Numbered from the stretch's first letter, positions 1 to 9,932 are shown. The stretch is 64,000 bases of DNA from Xanthomonas vesicatoria ATCC 35937 (GCF_001908725.1 NZ_CP018725.1:3224001-3288000); one strand, 5' to 3'. A program made the numbers and translations. The notes: a model not told the origin generated them from the letters alone.

Positions 1-86
1 GGCGATGGTCTTCTTGAGGGGGAGAGTGTGGGCTGCGGGTAACTGAGACAATATCGACCGTGTTTATCCGTCCTTGAGAAGTTCAG
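1..86 (+). other. Left-edge remnant upstream of the SagB-like gene
   Basis: Two short open frames run in from the edge: one ends with TAA at 40-42 (GDGLLEGESVGCG), the other with TGA at 44-46. Either may be the end of the preceding gene of the peptide-modification locus, most likely the cyclase or precursor peptide. Only tail codons are visible, so no assignment is made. Confidence 0.3.
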
Positions 87-1289
87 ATGCAGATCCGTCG
101 ATGTGACACATTGTTCTTCGAACTTCGCGAGGATGCAGTGTTCGACCTTGCTCAATTGCTGGCGGGAGGCGATGGATTACGACGCCGTACGCGCTGGCTT
201 GCACTGGCGCCCCACCTGGATGCGGAGATAGAGGTCGCGGCGGCTGAGCGCGACTGGCTTGGCGAGCTCAGTCGCGTACGGTGGCAATCTGTCGAGCAAC
301 TGGCTTCGGTCCCTGCAGGGATCGACCGCCTGATGGAATGCGGTCTGGTCATCAGCGACTGTCAGGAACATGCAGGACATCGAGACAATGACGAACGATT
401 CCAGCAGCAGCGTTGGTGGCCGCTTGCCGCGCTTTGGCATCGCTTCGCTCGTTGGAAAGGCGAGGACAGTGTTGCCACAATGCAGGCACAGGGCCTGACC
501 ACTGCAGAAGGAATGGCAGAGCGTCTGGGCTCACCGCCCGCAGAGGTGGTGGATCGTGGACATGGCGCAGGCGCAGGTTGCATCGAACTGCCGCGTGCAA
601 GGGGGAGCTGCTTCGACGCACTGCTGGCACGTCGGGTGACATGCCGCAATTTCGACACACAACGCGTGCTCTCACGAGAGTTGTTGGCCCACATGCTTGA
701 ACGCACAGTGATGGCCAGCGGTCGTATTGACGTGGGCTACGACACCGCATTCTTGAAGAAGCCGGTTCCCTCGGGTGGCAGCCTGCATCCGACAGAAACC
801 TATGTGCTGGCACAGAGGGTGGAAGGGCTTGCGAGTGGGCTCTATCACTATCGACCGCTTGACCACGCGCTTCAGCCGATGCGTGATCCAATGCCATCCC
901 TTTCTGAATTTGCGCGTCAAGCTGTATCGGGGCAGCACTGGTTTGCCGACGCACCGGTTCTGCTGATTCTTGCGCCCAGGTTCCTGCGCAGTTTCTGGAA
1001 GTATCGCAATCATGCCAAGGCCTACCGCGCGATGATCCTGGATGTGGGGCACATCGCGCAGACCGTGTATCTCAGTGCCACCGATCTCGGTCTGGGTGCG
1101 TTCGTTACCTCAGCGATCAACGAGGTTGATATCGAACAGGCACTTGGTCTGGATGGATTGCAGGAGGGGCCATTGGCCATTTGCGGTTTCGGTTGGCGCG
1201 CAGAACGCATGGCCAATACGGAGCTCGATCCAAACGCTACCATCTGGTCGACCCAGCGCGGCGTCGACTTGCCACCGGAAACGGCGTGA
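87..1289 (+). CDS. SagB-like putative peptide maturation dehydrogenase (RiPP)
   Basis: FMN nitroreductase-fold enzyme of the SagB/ThcOx relatives that oxidise side chains or heterocycles in ribosomally made peptides. The 400-residue protein has an N-terminal part (about 1-175) with no recognisable motif and a C-terminal nitroreductase-like domain. That domain opens with an Arg-rich segment around residues 181-190 (ARRVTCRNF) and has the SagB-type loop PSGGSLHPTE near 228-237, GLYHY near 251-255 and the helix LDVGHIAQTVYLSATDLGLG in the last third. It fits the xanthomonad family annotated as putative peptide maturation dehydrogenase, which sits beside a precursor peptide and a cyclase gene. 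Those partners would lie left of the window. The ATG at 87 is preceded by a GAGAAG-like ribosome site. Substrate and product are unknown. Confidence 0.75.
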   Translation: MQIRRCDTLFFELREDAVFDLAQLLAGGDGLRRRTRWLALAPHLDAEIEVAAAERDWLGELSRVRWQSVEQLASVPAGIDRLMECGLVISDCQEHAGHRDNDERFQQQRWWPLAALWHRFARWKGEDSVATMQAQGLTTAEGMAERLGSPPAEVVDRGHGAGAGCIELPRARGSCFDALLARRVTCRNFDTQRVLSRELLAHMLERTVMASGRIDVGYDTAFLKKPVPSGGSLHPTETYVLAQRVEGLASGLYHYRPLDHALQPMRDPMPSLSEFARQAVSGQHWFADAPVLLILAPRFLRSFWKYRNHAKAYRAMILDVGHIAQTVYLSATDLGLGAFVTSAINEVDIEQALGLDGLQEGPLAICGFGWRAERMANTELDPNATIWSTQRGVDLPPETA

Positions 1290-1506
1290 GTCGATTGCAG
1301 CACCTTCTGCGCGGGACATGACGGCAGCACCCTGAGTAGTGGGAGTGGCTTGCGTATGGCTCCGCTTAGGCCCGAGTGGGGAAACGAACGCTGGTATCAA
1401 TGCCATGCTTGATGGCCATGCTGTAGCGAAAAGAAATCGGCGGCATGGACCGCCAATTCCTCTCTGCCCTGTTTGAGGACGGGGCGCACCGGTGTCATCG
1501 CACTCC

Positions 1507-3600
1507 CTACTTCCGAATCGCCTGCGTATGCGTCTTCAACGCATCACTCAGGCCGGTGACCTTATCTGCGCCTTCCGGGACGGTGATGCTGGAGCCTTCG
1601 AAGTCGGCGCCGATCGGTTGCGCGCGGCCGCCCAGGCATTGGCTCAGGAAACCCTCGGTCACCGCGTTGAAGGCCTTGCTGTTTTCCGGGCGCCGGAAGC
1701 CGTGGCCTTCGTCGGGGAACAGCACATAGGTGATCGGGATGTTCTTGGCCTTCATGGCGTTGACGATCTGGTCGCTCTCGGCCTGCTTGACGCGTGGGTC
1801 GTTGGCGCCCTGGCCGATCAACAGCGGCTTGCTGATCTTGTCGACGCGGGTGAGCGGGGAGCGTTCGGTCAGCCATCGCTTGCCGGCTTCGGTGGCCGGG
1901 TCGCCCATGCGGCGGGTCAGCTGCTTGTAGAAACTGGCCCAGTAAGGCGGCACGGTGCCGAGCAAGGTGTTGAGGTTGGCCGGGCCGACGATGTCCACGC
2001 CGCACTTGAAGCTGTCCGGAGTGAAGGTCATGCCCACCAGCGTGGCGTAGCCGCCGTAGCTGCCGCCCATGATCGCCACGTTCTCGGGCGTGGTCACGCC
2101 CTGCTTGACTGCCCACTGCACCGCGTCCAGCAGGTCGTCGTGCATCTTGCCGGCCCACTCGCCGTTACCGGCGTTGGTGAAGGCCTTGCCGAAGCCGGTG
2201 GAGCCGCGGAAATTCACCGACAGCACGGCGTAGCCGCGATTGGCCAGCCATTGTTCGTAGGGCCCGTAGCCATAGCTGTCGCGCGCCCACGGGCCGCCAT
2301 GCACGAACAGCACCAGTGGCACCGGTTTGTCCGCCTTGCCATCATGATTGGCATCGGCGTCTGCGGGCAGGGTGAGATAGCTCACCAACTTGAGGCCGTC
2401 GCGTGCAGTGAGCTCCTGCGGCCACATCGGGACCAGCGGCTTGCCATCGAGCGCCGGCCGTGCGGAGAACAGTTTGGTCAGTTTGCCGCCGTTGGCGCGA
2501 TCGTAGCGGTAGTAGCTCAGTGGGGTTTCCGCAGCCGAGTAGGCGACGATCCAGATGCGGTCGTCGAGCGTGCGTGCGGCGACGCTGGCATCGCCGCTGC
2601 CCAGCGATTTGAGCTTCTGCAGATCTGCGGCGATGCCGGTGTCCAGCGCCTTCCACTCTTCGCGCAGGTAATCGGTGGACACTGCCTGCACCGCGCCGGT
2701 CTTGGGGTCGTTCAAGGTGATGCCGACGTCGACCTTCGGGTTCTCGAACAGCAGTGTGCGTGCATTGCTTGCGGTGTCGATGGCGTACAACGCAGCGGTA
2801 TCGCGGTTGCGCGAATCCTGCATGTACAGCGTCTTGCCGTCGTCGGTCAGTCCTTGCGGCGAGGTATTGGTGACATCCTCGAACGGAATGCGATCCACGC
2901 TCTTCCATGCCTTGCCGTCTGGCACCAGCAACTCTCTGCCGGCATCGTCGGTGGCGCGGGTCGCGTAGCGCAGTCGATAGTCGCCATCGAGCAGGTAGCT
3001 GTCCAGGCTGTCGGTGTTCTTCTGCACCAGGGTGCGTTTGCCAGAGGCCAGGTCGACGCGATACAGGTCGTGCCACTTGGCGTCGCGGTCGTTCATGCCG
3101 ACCATGATCGATTCCGGGTGGTGTGCGCTGACCCCGGACACCTCGGCATTGGTCTTCGGGAACGGGGTGAGGTCCTTGCTGCTGCCATCGCTCAGGTTGA
3201 CCGAGAACAGATGGAAATCCTCGTCGCCGCCGTTGTCGCGCAGGTACAGCAAGGTATCGGGGTGATAGGTCCAGAAATAGTTGCGGATGCCGCGTGCGGT
3301 GTCCTTGGTAATGGCGCGTGCCTGATCCGGCGCATCCACCGGTGCGACCCAGACGTTGAGCACGCCGTCCAGTGGGGCCACCCAACTCAGGGACTTGCCA
3401 TCCGGACTGATGCTGACGTTTGCGCGCTCGGGGTTGCCGAATAGCGCATCGCGGGTAATCAGCTCCGGCGCGGCGACCGGTGCGGGCGCGGCAGTCGGGC
3501 TTTGCGCCGCAGTTGCCGCAGTGCTGGCGGCCGGGGCGGTCTTGTCGCTGCAGGCGGACAAGGCCAGCAGCATGCTGGAAACGAGGAGCAGGCGTTGCAT
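1507..3600 (-). CDS. S9 family prolyl-oligopeptidase-type peptidase, lipoprotein
   Basis: Periplasmic or outer-membrane-anchored serine peptidase of the S9 (prolyl oligopeptidase/acylaminoacyl peptidase) family, about 697 residues. The chosen ATG at 3600 gives a lipoprotein signal peptide with lipobox LSAC and lipidated Cys17, and has GAGG a few bases upstream; a longer reading from 3660 would bury the signal. Residues about 40-420 form the beta-propeller and the rest is an alpha/beta-hydrolase domain. The catalytic triad is readable: Ser514 in GGSYGG, Asp601 in GANDPR and His633 in DEGHGF. It lies about 100 bp downstream of the carboxylase alpha gene on the same strand but has no evident metabolic link to it. 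The exact peptide substrate cannot be inferred. Confidence 0.9.
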   Translation of the reverse strand: MQRLLLVSSMLLALSACSDKTAPAASTAATAAQSPTAAPAPVAAPELITRDALFGNPERANVSISPDGKSLSWVAPLDGVLNVWVAPVDAPDQARAITKDTARGIRNYFWTYHPDTLLYLRDNGGDEDFHLFSVNLSDGSSKDLTPFPKTNAEVSGVSAHHPESIMVGMNDRDAKWHDLYRVDLASGKRTLVQKNTDSLDSYLLDGDYRLRYATRATDDAGRELLVPDGKAWKSVDRIPFEDVTNTSPQGLTDDGKTLYMQDSRNRDTAALYAIDTASNARTLLFENPKVDVGITLNDPKTGAVQAVSTDYLREEWKALDTGIAADLQKLKSLGSGDASVAARTLDDRIWIVAYSAAETPLSYYRYDRANGGKLTKLFSARPALDGKPLVPMWPQELTARDGLKLVSYLTLPADADANHDGKADKPVPLVLFVHGGPWARDSYGYGPYEQWLANRGYAVLSVNFRGSTGFGKAFTNAGNGEWAGKMHDDLLDAVQWAVKQGVTTPENVAIMGGSYGGYATLVGMTFTPDSFKCGVDIVGPANLNTLLGTVPPYWASFYKQLTRRMGDPATEAGKRWLTERSPLTRVDKISKPLLIGQGANDPRVKQAESDQIVNAMKAKNIPITYVLFPDEGHGFRRPENSKAFNAVTEGFLSQCLGGRAQPIGADFEGSSITVPEGADKVTGLSDALKTHTQAIRK

Positions 3601-3702
3601 GAAAGCCTCACGTGGGTATCGCGACCAGTCTGGCCAGTGCTGCCACGCTAAATGCAGCACCGACGCGTGCGGACGTGCCGTTGGTCACCTTGCTGGGCGG
3701 GG

Positions 3703-5730
3703 TTACGCTTTCGCGGACACAAATTCCACCAACAAGGCGCCATCGGCGACCAGATCGCCTTCGGCCACCAGGTAGGCCTGCACCGTGCCGTCGCTGGGGG
3801 CGTGCAAGGTGTGCTCCATCTTCATCGCTTCCATGACCACGAGCGGCTGTCCACGCACCACCGATTCGCCTACCGGCGCAGTCAGCGACACGATACGGCC
3901 GGGCATCGGTGCAGTCAGGCCACCGCCGGCATGCGCCGGCTGATCGGCCTCGACCAGGGCATCGTGATGACGAAAGAACGCACTGCGCGTTGCATCGCGC
4001 AAGGTCACCGTGGCGCCGTCGTGCAGCGCCTGCACACGCCATTGCCGGCCGTCCAGCTCCACGCGCAGCGCGCTGTCCTGTCCGTGATACCGCAACACAC
4101 GGGTGGTGCCCGCGCACGTCACTTCCCAGCTATCGGCGAGCGGACGCAACGCAAGCACGCGGCGCTCATCGGCCGCCTCCAGCGTCACGCTGCGCGCTGC
4201 ATGCCGGCCGATGCGCCATCCATCGCTGGCCAGCCACGGCGAGTACGGGTCGGCCGGGTCGCTGTTTGCCACTGGCATGTGTTCGGCAAGCAACACTGCG
4301 GCAAGGCACCACCATGCAAGCTGCGGAGCACTTGCCTGTGGAAACAGCGCCGCCTGTTCGCGTTCGATCAGCGCGGTATCCAGATCGGCCGTCGCAAACG
4401 CGTGGGTGCCGACCAGCCGCGCAAGGAAGGCGCTGTTGGTGGTCACGCCGACCGCATGCACCTGCGCAAGCGCCTGGCGCATGCGCGCCAGTGCGGCGGG
4501 GCGGTCGACATCCCAGACGATGAGCTTGGCGATCATCGGGTCGTAATACGGGCTGATGGTGTCGCCTTGCTCCACACCTGCATCGATCCGCACATGCGCG
4601 CTGGTGGCCGGCAACTGCAGCTGGCGCAGGGTGCCAGTGGAAGGCAGGAAACCGCGGTCGGCATCTTCGGCATACAAGCGCGCTTCCAGCGCGTGCCCGC
4701 GGATGCGCAACGCATCCTGGCGTTGCGGTAGTGGCTCGCCTGCAGCCACCTGCAGTTGCCATTCGACCAGGTCGGTGCCGGTGATCAATTCGGTGACCGG
4801 GTGCTCCACCTGTAGCCGTGTATTCATTTCCATGAAATAAAAATCGCCACCCGGCCCGGCGATGAATTCCACCGTGCCAGCGCCGACGTATCCTACTGCG
4901 CGCGCCGCATCCACGGCTGCCTTGCCCATCGCCGCGCGGCGATCTTCGGTCATGCCGGGAGCGGGTGCTTCTTCCAGTACTTTTTGATGCCGGCGCTGCA
5001 CCGAGCAATCGCGTTCGAACAGATACACCACCTCGCCGTGCGTATCGCCGAATACCTGGATTTCGATATGCCGCGGGCGCTCGACGTATTTCTCCACCAG
5101 CACATGCGCGTTGCCGAACGCCGATTGCGCTTCGCGCTGGCAGCTGGCCAATGCCTCCTCGAACGCGGCGCTGGCATCGACCCGACGCATGCCCTTGCCG
5201 CCGCCGCCGGCACTGGCCTTGATCAGGATCGGGTAGCCGATGGCATCGGCCTGCGCACGCAAAAATGCGGGCGCCTGTTCGTCGCCGTGATAACCCGGTG
5301 TCAACGGCACCCCCGCACGTTCCATCAGGGCCTTGGCCGCGCTCTTGTCGCCCATCGCGCGGATCGCGCTTGCCGGCGGGCCGATGAACACAATGCCGGC
5401 CTGCGCGCAGGCGTCGGCAAACGCTGCGTTTTCAGAGAGAAATCCGTAACCTGGGTGAATCGCCTGGGCGCCACTGATGCGTGCCGCATCGATAATCGCC
5501 TCGCCACGCAGGTAACTCTGTTGCGCCGGTGCCGGACCGAGATGGATCGCTTCGTCGGCTAGGCGTACATGCCGTGCATCGCGGTCGGCATCCGAATACA
5601 CCGCCACTGTTGCAATGCCGAGCCTGCGGCAGGTTGCAATGATCCGGCACGCGATCTCGCCGCGATTGGCGATCAGGATCTTGTCGAACGGCCGCTGCGG
5701 TGGGGTGGCGAGGGAGTCGTGCTGTGTCAT
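3703..5730 (-). CDS. liuD: Methylcrotonyl-CoA carboxylase, biotin-carrying alpha subunit
   Basis: Biotin-dependent carboxylase alpha subunit (675 residues), expected to carboxylate 3-methylcrotonyl-CoA in leucine breakdown together with the beta subunit encoded just upstream. In order it shows the biotin carboxylase N-domain (KILIANRGEIACRI at the start), an ATP-grasp domain with the glycine loop KASAGGGGKGMR near residue 170, the EMNTRLQVEHPVTE segment near 300, and a C-terminal biotinyl domain with EAMKME, the biotinylated Lys being residue 637. Family members with the same architecture use acetyl- or propionyl-CoA; the adjacent isovaleryl-CoA dehydrogenase makes methylcrotonyl-CoA the best reading. 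A gap of about 208 bp separates it from the beta subunit gene. Confidence 0.9.
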   Translation of the reverse strand: MTQHDSLATPPQRPFDKILIANRGEIACRIIATCRRLGIATVAVYSDADRDARHVRLADEAIHLGPAPAQQSYLRGEAIIDAARISGAQAIHPGYGFLSENAAFADACAQAGIVFIGPPASAIRAMGDKSAAKALMERAGVPLTPGYHGDEQAPAFLRAQADAIGYPILIKASAGGGGKGMRRVDASAAFEEALASCQREAQSAFGNAHVLVEKYVERPRHIEIQVFGDTHGEVVYLFERDCSVQRRHQKVLEEAPAPGMTEDRRAAMGKAAVDAARAVGYVGAGTVEFIAGPGGDFYFMEMNTRLQVEHPVTELITGTDLVEWQLQVAAGEPLPQRQDALRIRGHALEARLYAEDADRGFLPSTGTLRQLQLPATSAHVRIDAGVEQGDTISPYYDPMIAKLIVWDVDRPAALARMRQALAQVHAVGVTTNSAFLARLVGTHAFATADLDTALIEREQAALFPQASAPQLAWWCLAAVLLAEHMPVANSDPADPYSPWLASDGWRIGRHAARSVTLEAADERRVLALRPLADSWEVTCAGTTRVLRYHGQDSALRVELDGRQWRVQALHDGATVTLRDATRSAFFRHHDALVEADQPAHAGGGLTAPMPGRIVSLTAPVGESVVRGQPLVVMEAMKMEHTLHAPSDGTVQAYLVAEGDLVADGALLVEFVSAKA

Positions 5731-5938
5731 CGGGTCGGTCTCTGCACATCGCCGGCGTGGCCAGCGGTCGTGCGATTAAAAGCGCGGATGTGGTATGGAC
5801 TACAAGCAGCAGGTGCGACGCGGGCGGTGTACACCGATGGGTGACGCTGACATCGGGTCAAACACGACCTGCAAGGCGATGGAGAAAGCGCTGCGCGCAG
5901 CTGGCAACACAACGGCGTCTGCCAGCACGCGCTGCCGC

Positions 5939-7549
5939 TCACATGCGAAACACGCCAAAACGCGTTGGCTCGATCGGCGCATTCAACGCCGCAGACAAGC
6001 CCAGCCCCAACACGCGACGCGTATCGGCCGGGTCGATGATGCCGTCGTCCCACAGCCGTGCGCTGGCGTAATACGGATGGCCCTGCTGCTCGAACTGCGT
6101 GCGGATCGGCGTCTTGAAGGCGTCTTCTTCCTCGCCCGACCACGCACCGCCCTTGGCTTCGATGCCGTCGCGGCGCACTGTGGCCAATACGCTGGCGGCC
6201 TGCTCGCCACCCATCACGCCAATGCGGGCATTCGGCCACATCCACAGGAAATTGGGCGAGTACGCGCGGCCGCACATGCCGTAGTTGCCGGCGCCGAACG
6301 AGCCGCCGATCACCACGGTGAACTTGGGTACCTTGGCGCAGGCCACTGCCATCACCAGTTTGGCGCCGTCCTTGGCGATGCCGCCATGTTCGTATTTGCG
6401 GCCCACCATGAAGCCGGTGATGTTCTGCAGGAACACCAGCGGAATCCCGCGCTGCGTGCACAGCTCGATGAAGTGCGCGCCCTTGAGCGCGGATTCGGAA
6501 AACAGGATGCCGTTGTTGGCGATGATGCCCACCGGGTAACCGTGCAGGTGCGCAAAGCCGGTGACCAGGGTGCTGCCATAGCGCGGCTTGAATTCGTCGA
6601 ACCGCGAGTCGTCGACAATGCGTGCGATCACTTCGCGCACATCGAACGGCTTGCGCGTATCGGCGGGTATCACGCCATACAACTCGTCGGCCGCATGCCG
6701 CGGCGGCAACGGCGCTCGCAGCGCCAGCGATGCAGGCGGCTTGCGCCAGTTGAGCTGCGCGACGATGGCGCGCACACGCGCCAGCGCCTGCAGATCGTTG
6801 TCGGCAAAATGGTCGGCCACCCCGGAGATGCGTGTGTGCACATCAGCGCCTCCCAGCTCTTCGGCGCTGACTTCTTCACCGGTGGCGGCTTTGACCAGCG
6901 GCGGGCCACCGAGAAAGATCGTGCCCTGTTCGCGCACGATCACCGTCTCGTCGCTCATCGCCGGCACATACGCACCACCTGCTGTGCATGAGCCCATTAC
7001 GCACGCGATCTGCGGAATGCCTTGCGCCGACAGGTTGGCCTGGTTGTAGAAGATGCGCCCGAAGTGATCGCGGTCGGGGAAGACTTCATCCTGCAACGGC
7101 AGGAACGCGCCGCCGGAATCGACCAGATAGATGCACGGCAGGCGATTCTGTTGCGCAATTTCCTGCGCGCGCAGGTGTTTCTTCACCGTCATCGGGTAAT
7201 AGGTGCCGCCCTTGACGGTGGCATCGTTGGCCACGATCACGCATTCCACACCCGACACGCGGCCGATGCCGGCCACGACGCCCGCGCACGGCACCTGATC
7301 GTCGTATAGGCCATGTGCTGCCAACGGCGCGATTTCCAGCAGTGCGCTGCCCGGGTCCAATAGCGCATCGATACGTGCGCGTACCAGCAACTTGCCGCGT
7401 GCGACATGCTTTTCCCGCGCGGCTTCGCTGCCGCCGAGCGCGGTGTGCGCCAAGGTGCGGCGCAAGTCATCCACGACGGCGCGCATCGCGGCGGCATTGG
7501 CCTGAAAGCTGTCGCTGCTGATCTGCAACTGGCTGGTGATCACGCTCAT
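5939..7549 (-). CDS. liuB: Methylcrotonyl-CoA carboxylase, carboxyltransferase beta subunit
   Basis: Carboxyltransferase subunit (536 residues) that moves CO2 from carboxybiotin to 3-methylcrotonyl-CoA. It contains the crotonase-like acyl-CoA carboxyltransferase fold in two halves: an N-terminal half with the [14 protein letters not shown] and [11 protein letters not shown] segments, and a C-terminal half with [11 protein letters not shown] and [16 protein letters not shown], typical of MCC beta. The ATG at 7549 follows the stop codon of the upstream dehydrogenase by only about 10 bp, so the two genes are co-transcribed and probably translationally coupled. The methylglutaconyl-CoA hydratase gene (liuC) that often sits in this operon is not present; only about 208 bp of non-coding DNA follow. 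Confidence 0.92.
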   Translation of the reverse strand: MSVITSQLQISSDSFQANAAAMRAVVDDLRRTLAHTALGGSEAAREKHVARGKLLVRARIDALLDPGSALLEIAPLAAHGLYDDQVPCAGVVAGIGRVSGVECVIVANDATVKGGTYYPMTVKKHLRAQEIAQQNRLPCIYLVDSGGAFLPLQDEVFPDRDHFGRIFYNQANLSAQGIPQIACVMGSCTAGGAYVPAMSDETVIVREQGTIFLGGPPLVKAATGEEVSAEELGGADVHTRISGVADHFADNDLQALARVRAIVAQLNWRKPPASLALRAPLPPRHAADELYGVIPADTRKPFDVREVIARIVDDSRFDEFKPRYGSTLVTGFAHLHGYPVGIIANNGILFSESALKGAHFIELCTQRGIPLVFLQNITGFMVGRKYEHGGIAKDGAKLVMAVACAKVPKFTVVIGGSFGAGNYGMCGRAYSPNFLWMWPNARIGVMGGEQAASVLATVRRDGIEAKGGAWSGEEEDAFKTPIRTQFEQQGHPYYASARLWDDGIIDPADTRRVLGLGLSAALNAPIEPTRFGVFRM

Positions 7550-7559
7550 TGGGGCTCCG

Positions 7560-8723
7560 TCAGGCGGTGCGTTCGAACAGCTCGCGGCCGATCAACATAC
7601 GGCGGATCTCCGACGTGCCCGCGCCGATCTCGTACAACTTCGCATCGCGCCACAGGCGCCCGGTGGGGTAGTCGTTGATGTAGCCGTTGCCACCCAGCAC
7701 CTGGATCGCCTGGCCCGTGAGCCAGGTCGCCTTTTCGGCAGCGTACAAGATCGCGCCGGCGGCATCCTGGCGCGTGGTGCGGCCTGCATCGCAGGCACGC
7801 GCCACCGCATACACGTAGGCGCGGCAGGCGTTGAGCCCGACGTACATATCGGCCAGCTTGGCCTGCATCAACTGGAAGGTGCCGATCGGCTCGCCGAACT
7901 GTTTGCGCTCATGCACATAAGGCAACACCACATCCATCGCGGCGGCCATCAATCCAAGCGGCCCGCCCGCCAGCACCACGCGTTCGAAATCCAGCCCGGA
8001 CATCAGCACGCGTACGCCCCCGTTGAGCGTGCCCAGCACGTTTTCGGCGGGCACCTCGCAGTCGGTGAACACCAGCTCGCAGGTGTTGGAGCCACGCATG
8101 CCTAGCTTGTCGAGTTTTTGCGCGGTGGAAAACCCGGGCATGCCCTTTTCGACGATGAACGCGGTGATGCCGCGCGCGCCCGCATCCGGGTCGGTCTTGG
8201 CGTACACCACCAGTACGTCGGCATCGGGGCCGTTGGTGATCCACATCTTGCTGCCGTTGAGCACGAAGCGGTCGCCGCGCGCGTCAGCACGCAGCTTCAT
8301 CGACACGACGTCCGAGCCGGAGCCGGCCTCGCTCATCGCCAATGCGCCGACATGCTCGCCGGTGCACAGCTTGGGCAGATAACGTTGCTTCTGTTCTTCA
8401 CTGGCGTTCTTGCGCAGCTGGTTGAGGCACAGGTTGGAATGCGCGCCGTAGGACAGCCCGATCGCACCACCGGCGCGCGAGATCTCTTCCATCGCCACCA
8501 CATGCGCCAGGTAGCCCATGCCGCTGCCGCCGTACTCTTCTTCCACGGTCAAGCCGAGCAAGCCCTGCTCGCCGAACAGGCGCCACAACTGCGCGGGGAA
8601 AACGTTGTCCTGGTCGGCGGCGGCGGCGAGCGGGGCAATATGATGGCTGGCGAACGCCGCTACGCTTTCGCGCAGCAGATCGATCTCTTCGCCAAGCTCG
8701 AAGTTCAAGGACGGCACATGCAT
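7560..8723 (-). CDS. liuA: Isovaleryl-CoA dehydrogenase
   Basis: FAD acyl-CoA dehydrogenase of 387 residues, the usual length of isovaleryl-CoA dehydrogenase. It converts isovaleryl-CoA to 3-methylcrotonyl-CoA and is the first gene of the leftward liu operon. Visible signatures are the acyl-CoA dehydrogenase motif [12 protein letters not shown] near residues 127-138, the FAD/substrate segment [12 protein letters not shown] near 159-170, and catalytic Glu247 in [12 protein letters not shown] glutamate at this internal position, rather than near the C terminus, distinguishes isovaleryl-CoA dehydrogenase from the other acyl-CoA dehydrogenases. The start at 8723 is preceded by GTGGAG. A longer reading from 8810 would add an unrelated basic extension and overlap the divergent promoter. 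Confidence 0.93.
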   Translation of the reverse strand: MHVPSLNFELGEEIDLLRESVAAFASHHIAPLAAAADQDNVFPAQLWRLFGEQGLLGLTVEEEYGGSGMGYLAHVVAMEEISRAGGAIGLSYGAHSNLCLNQLRKNASEEQKQRYLPKLCTGEHVGALAMSEAGSGSDVVSMKLRADARGDRFVLNGSKMWITNGPDADVLVVYAKTDPDAGARGITAFIVEKGMPGFSTAQKLDKLGMRGSNTCELVFTDCEVPAENVLGTLNGGVRVLMSGLDFERVVLAGGPLGLMAAAMDVVLPYVHERKQFGEPIGTFQLMQAKLADMYVGLNACRAYVYAVARACDAGRTTRQDAAGAILYAAEKATWLTGQAIQVLGGNGYINDYPTGRLWRDAKLYEIGAGTSEIRRMLIGRELFERTA

Positions 8724-8825
8724 GGAGCAACTCCACAAGGATCGGGACGTGCCGGGTGGGAGCGGGCGGGCCGCGCGGCGTATGTGGGGCAGCCTAGCGG
8801 TCTGCGACAAAAAAGTGAACTAAAA

Positions 8826-8838
8826 TTCAACTATTGAA
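8826..8838. promoter_or_regulatory. Candidate operator for the TetR regulator in the liu divergent promoter
   Basis: Perfect inverted repeat TTCAA-cta-TTGAA, preceded at 8815-8828 by a looser GTGAAC...TTC arm, in the short region between the liu operon and the divergent TetR gene. TetR proteins of liu loci (LiuQ in beta-proteobacteria) are known to bind palindromes in their own divergent promoter. That this is the bound site is inferred from position and symmetry only. Confidence 0.45.
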
Positions 8839-8852
8839 CCAAGAATCACACC

Positions 8853-9464
8853 ATGGCTTATCGACGCTCCGCCCTGATGGAAGAACGCCTGGCCGGCAAC
8901 CGCGAACGCATCCTGCACGCGGCCCGCGCCCTGATCGCCGACGGCGGCTATCGCAACGCCCCGATCACCGCGGTCGCCGCAGCCGCTGGCGTCTCAACCG
9001 GGCAGATTTACCGACACTTCCCTTCCAAAGCCGAACTTTTCGTGGAAGTTCTTAACGAGGCTATTCAGCGCGAGATGACCATCCTGCGGGCGATCACCGC
9101 CACCGATGCCAGTGCCGCCGAGCGCTTGCGCACCGCCATCGCCACCTTCGTGCGGCGTGCGTTGGCCGGCCCTGCGCTGGCCTACGCCTTTATCGCCGAG
9201 CCGGTGGAGAGCGAGGTGGATGCAGAACGTATCCGCGGTCGTCGCCTGTTTGGCGAGGTATTTCGTCAGTTGCTGACCGAAGGCGTGGCCGCTGGAGAAT
9301 TCCCGGAGCAGTCGCTGGATGCGGCCGCGGCCTGCATCGTCGGTGCCTTTACCGAAGCCCTGGTCGGGCCGATTGCGCCCAGTCGAGGCGACCCGCAGCG
9401 CGGCGAGCACTTGGTAGAGGCGATCTGCGGCTTTTGCTTGCGCGCCGTGGGCGCACCCGCCTAA
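8853..9464 (+). CDS. TetR/AcrR family transcriptional regulator, probable liu operon regulator
   Basis: One-component repressor of 203 residues. The N-terminal DNA-binding domain is clear, with the helix-turn-helix around residues 38-63 (ITAVAAAAGVSTGQIYRHFPSK), followed by an all-helical ligand-binding domain with no diagnostic motif. It is transcribed away from the leucine-degradation operon with about 130 bp between the two starts, the usual layout of a repressor of a catabolic operon whose inducer is a pathway acyl-CoA. In gamma-Proteobacteria the liu regulator is usually MerR-type (LiuR), whereas beta-Proteobacteria use a TetR protein (LiuQ), so this would be a LiuQ-like arrangement. The specific ligand is inferred, not seen. 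Confidence 0.8.
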   Translation: MAYRRSALMEERLAGNRERILHAARALIADGGYRNAPITAVAAAAGVSTGQIYRHFPSKAELFVEVLNEAIQREMTILRAITATDASAAERLRTAIATFVRRALAGPALAYAFIAEPVESEVDAERIRGRRLFGEVFRQLLTEGVAAGEFPEQSLDAAAACIVGAFTEALVGPIAPSRGDPQRGEHLVEAICGFCLRAVGAPA

Positions 9465-9515
9465 GACTGGCATGGCGCTGACCACGTGCCTGGCTGTGCT
9501 GGATAAGGCAAGATT

Positions 9516-9535
9516 ACTGTGCATATACTGTGCAC
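9516..9535 (+). promoter_or_regulatory. Autoregulated promoter/operator of the Xre-RES toxin-antitoxin operon
   Basis: Two direct copies of ACTGTGCA at 9516-9523 and 9527-9534 with an 11-bp pitch (one helical turn) flank and overlap a good -10 hexamer TATACT at 9524-9529. The same bases also form an inverted repeat GTGCA (9519-9523)/TGCAC (9531-9535). No convincing -35 box is seen. Antitoxin binding here would block RNA polymerase, as expected for conditional autorepression. Confidence 0.55.
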
Positions 9536-9557
9536 ACTACTCGTCAAGACACATGTC

Positions 9558-9932
9558 ATGGTCGCCGTCCTTAATCCCCTGTCTCTCACTGAGCGGCTGC
9601 GTGCACCCGACAGGACCATCCTTTCGCCGTCGGCCATGGCAGGTCTGCTGGAGTTGTCGCAGCAGGAACTGGCCGAGCTTGCTGGCGTGCATCGCAACAG
9701 CCTGCGTGTGCATCCGGAGAGTCCGCGCGTGCAGGATCTGCTGCGCAACCTGTCGCGGCTGTTGGTGGCGATGGCGCAGATCCAGCCGGACGAGCACCAG
9801 GTGGTGTTCCATCTCAAAAATACGCCGATCCCTGCATTCGAATTCGCCACGCTGCTGGAAGTGGTCAAGCAGGGCCGCACCGACGACGCGCTGGCGTATC
9901 TGCGGACCGTCGCCGCCGGGGCCGCGGGGTGA
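9558..9932 (+). CDS. Xre/MbcA/ParS-type antitoxin of RES toxin
   Basis: 124-residue antitoxin. The N-terminal half carries a Cro-type helix-turn-helix (LSQQELAELAGVHRNSLRV), and the C-terminal half (FEFATLLEVVKQGRTDDALAYLRTV) corresponds to the toxin-binding domain of Xre antitoxins paired with RES toxins. The ATG at 9558 was preferred over a start at 9519 because the latter lies inside the -10/operator region. Its stop codon overlaps the GTG start of the toxin by four bases (GTGA), which gives translational coupling and keeps antitoxin ahead of toxin. It should neutralise the toxin and repress the operon through the direct repeats upstream. Confidence 0.85.
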   Translation: MVAVLNPLSLTERLRAPDRTILSPSAMAGLLELSQQELAELAGVHRNSLRVHPESPRVQDLLRNLSRLLVAMAQIQPDEHQVVFHLKNTPIPAFEFATLLEVVKQGRTDDALAYLRTVAAGAAG

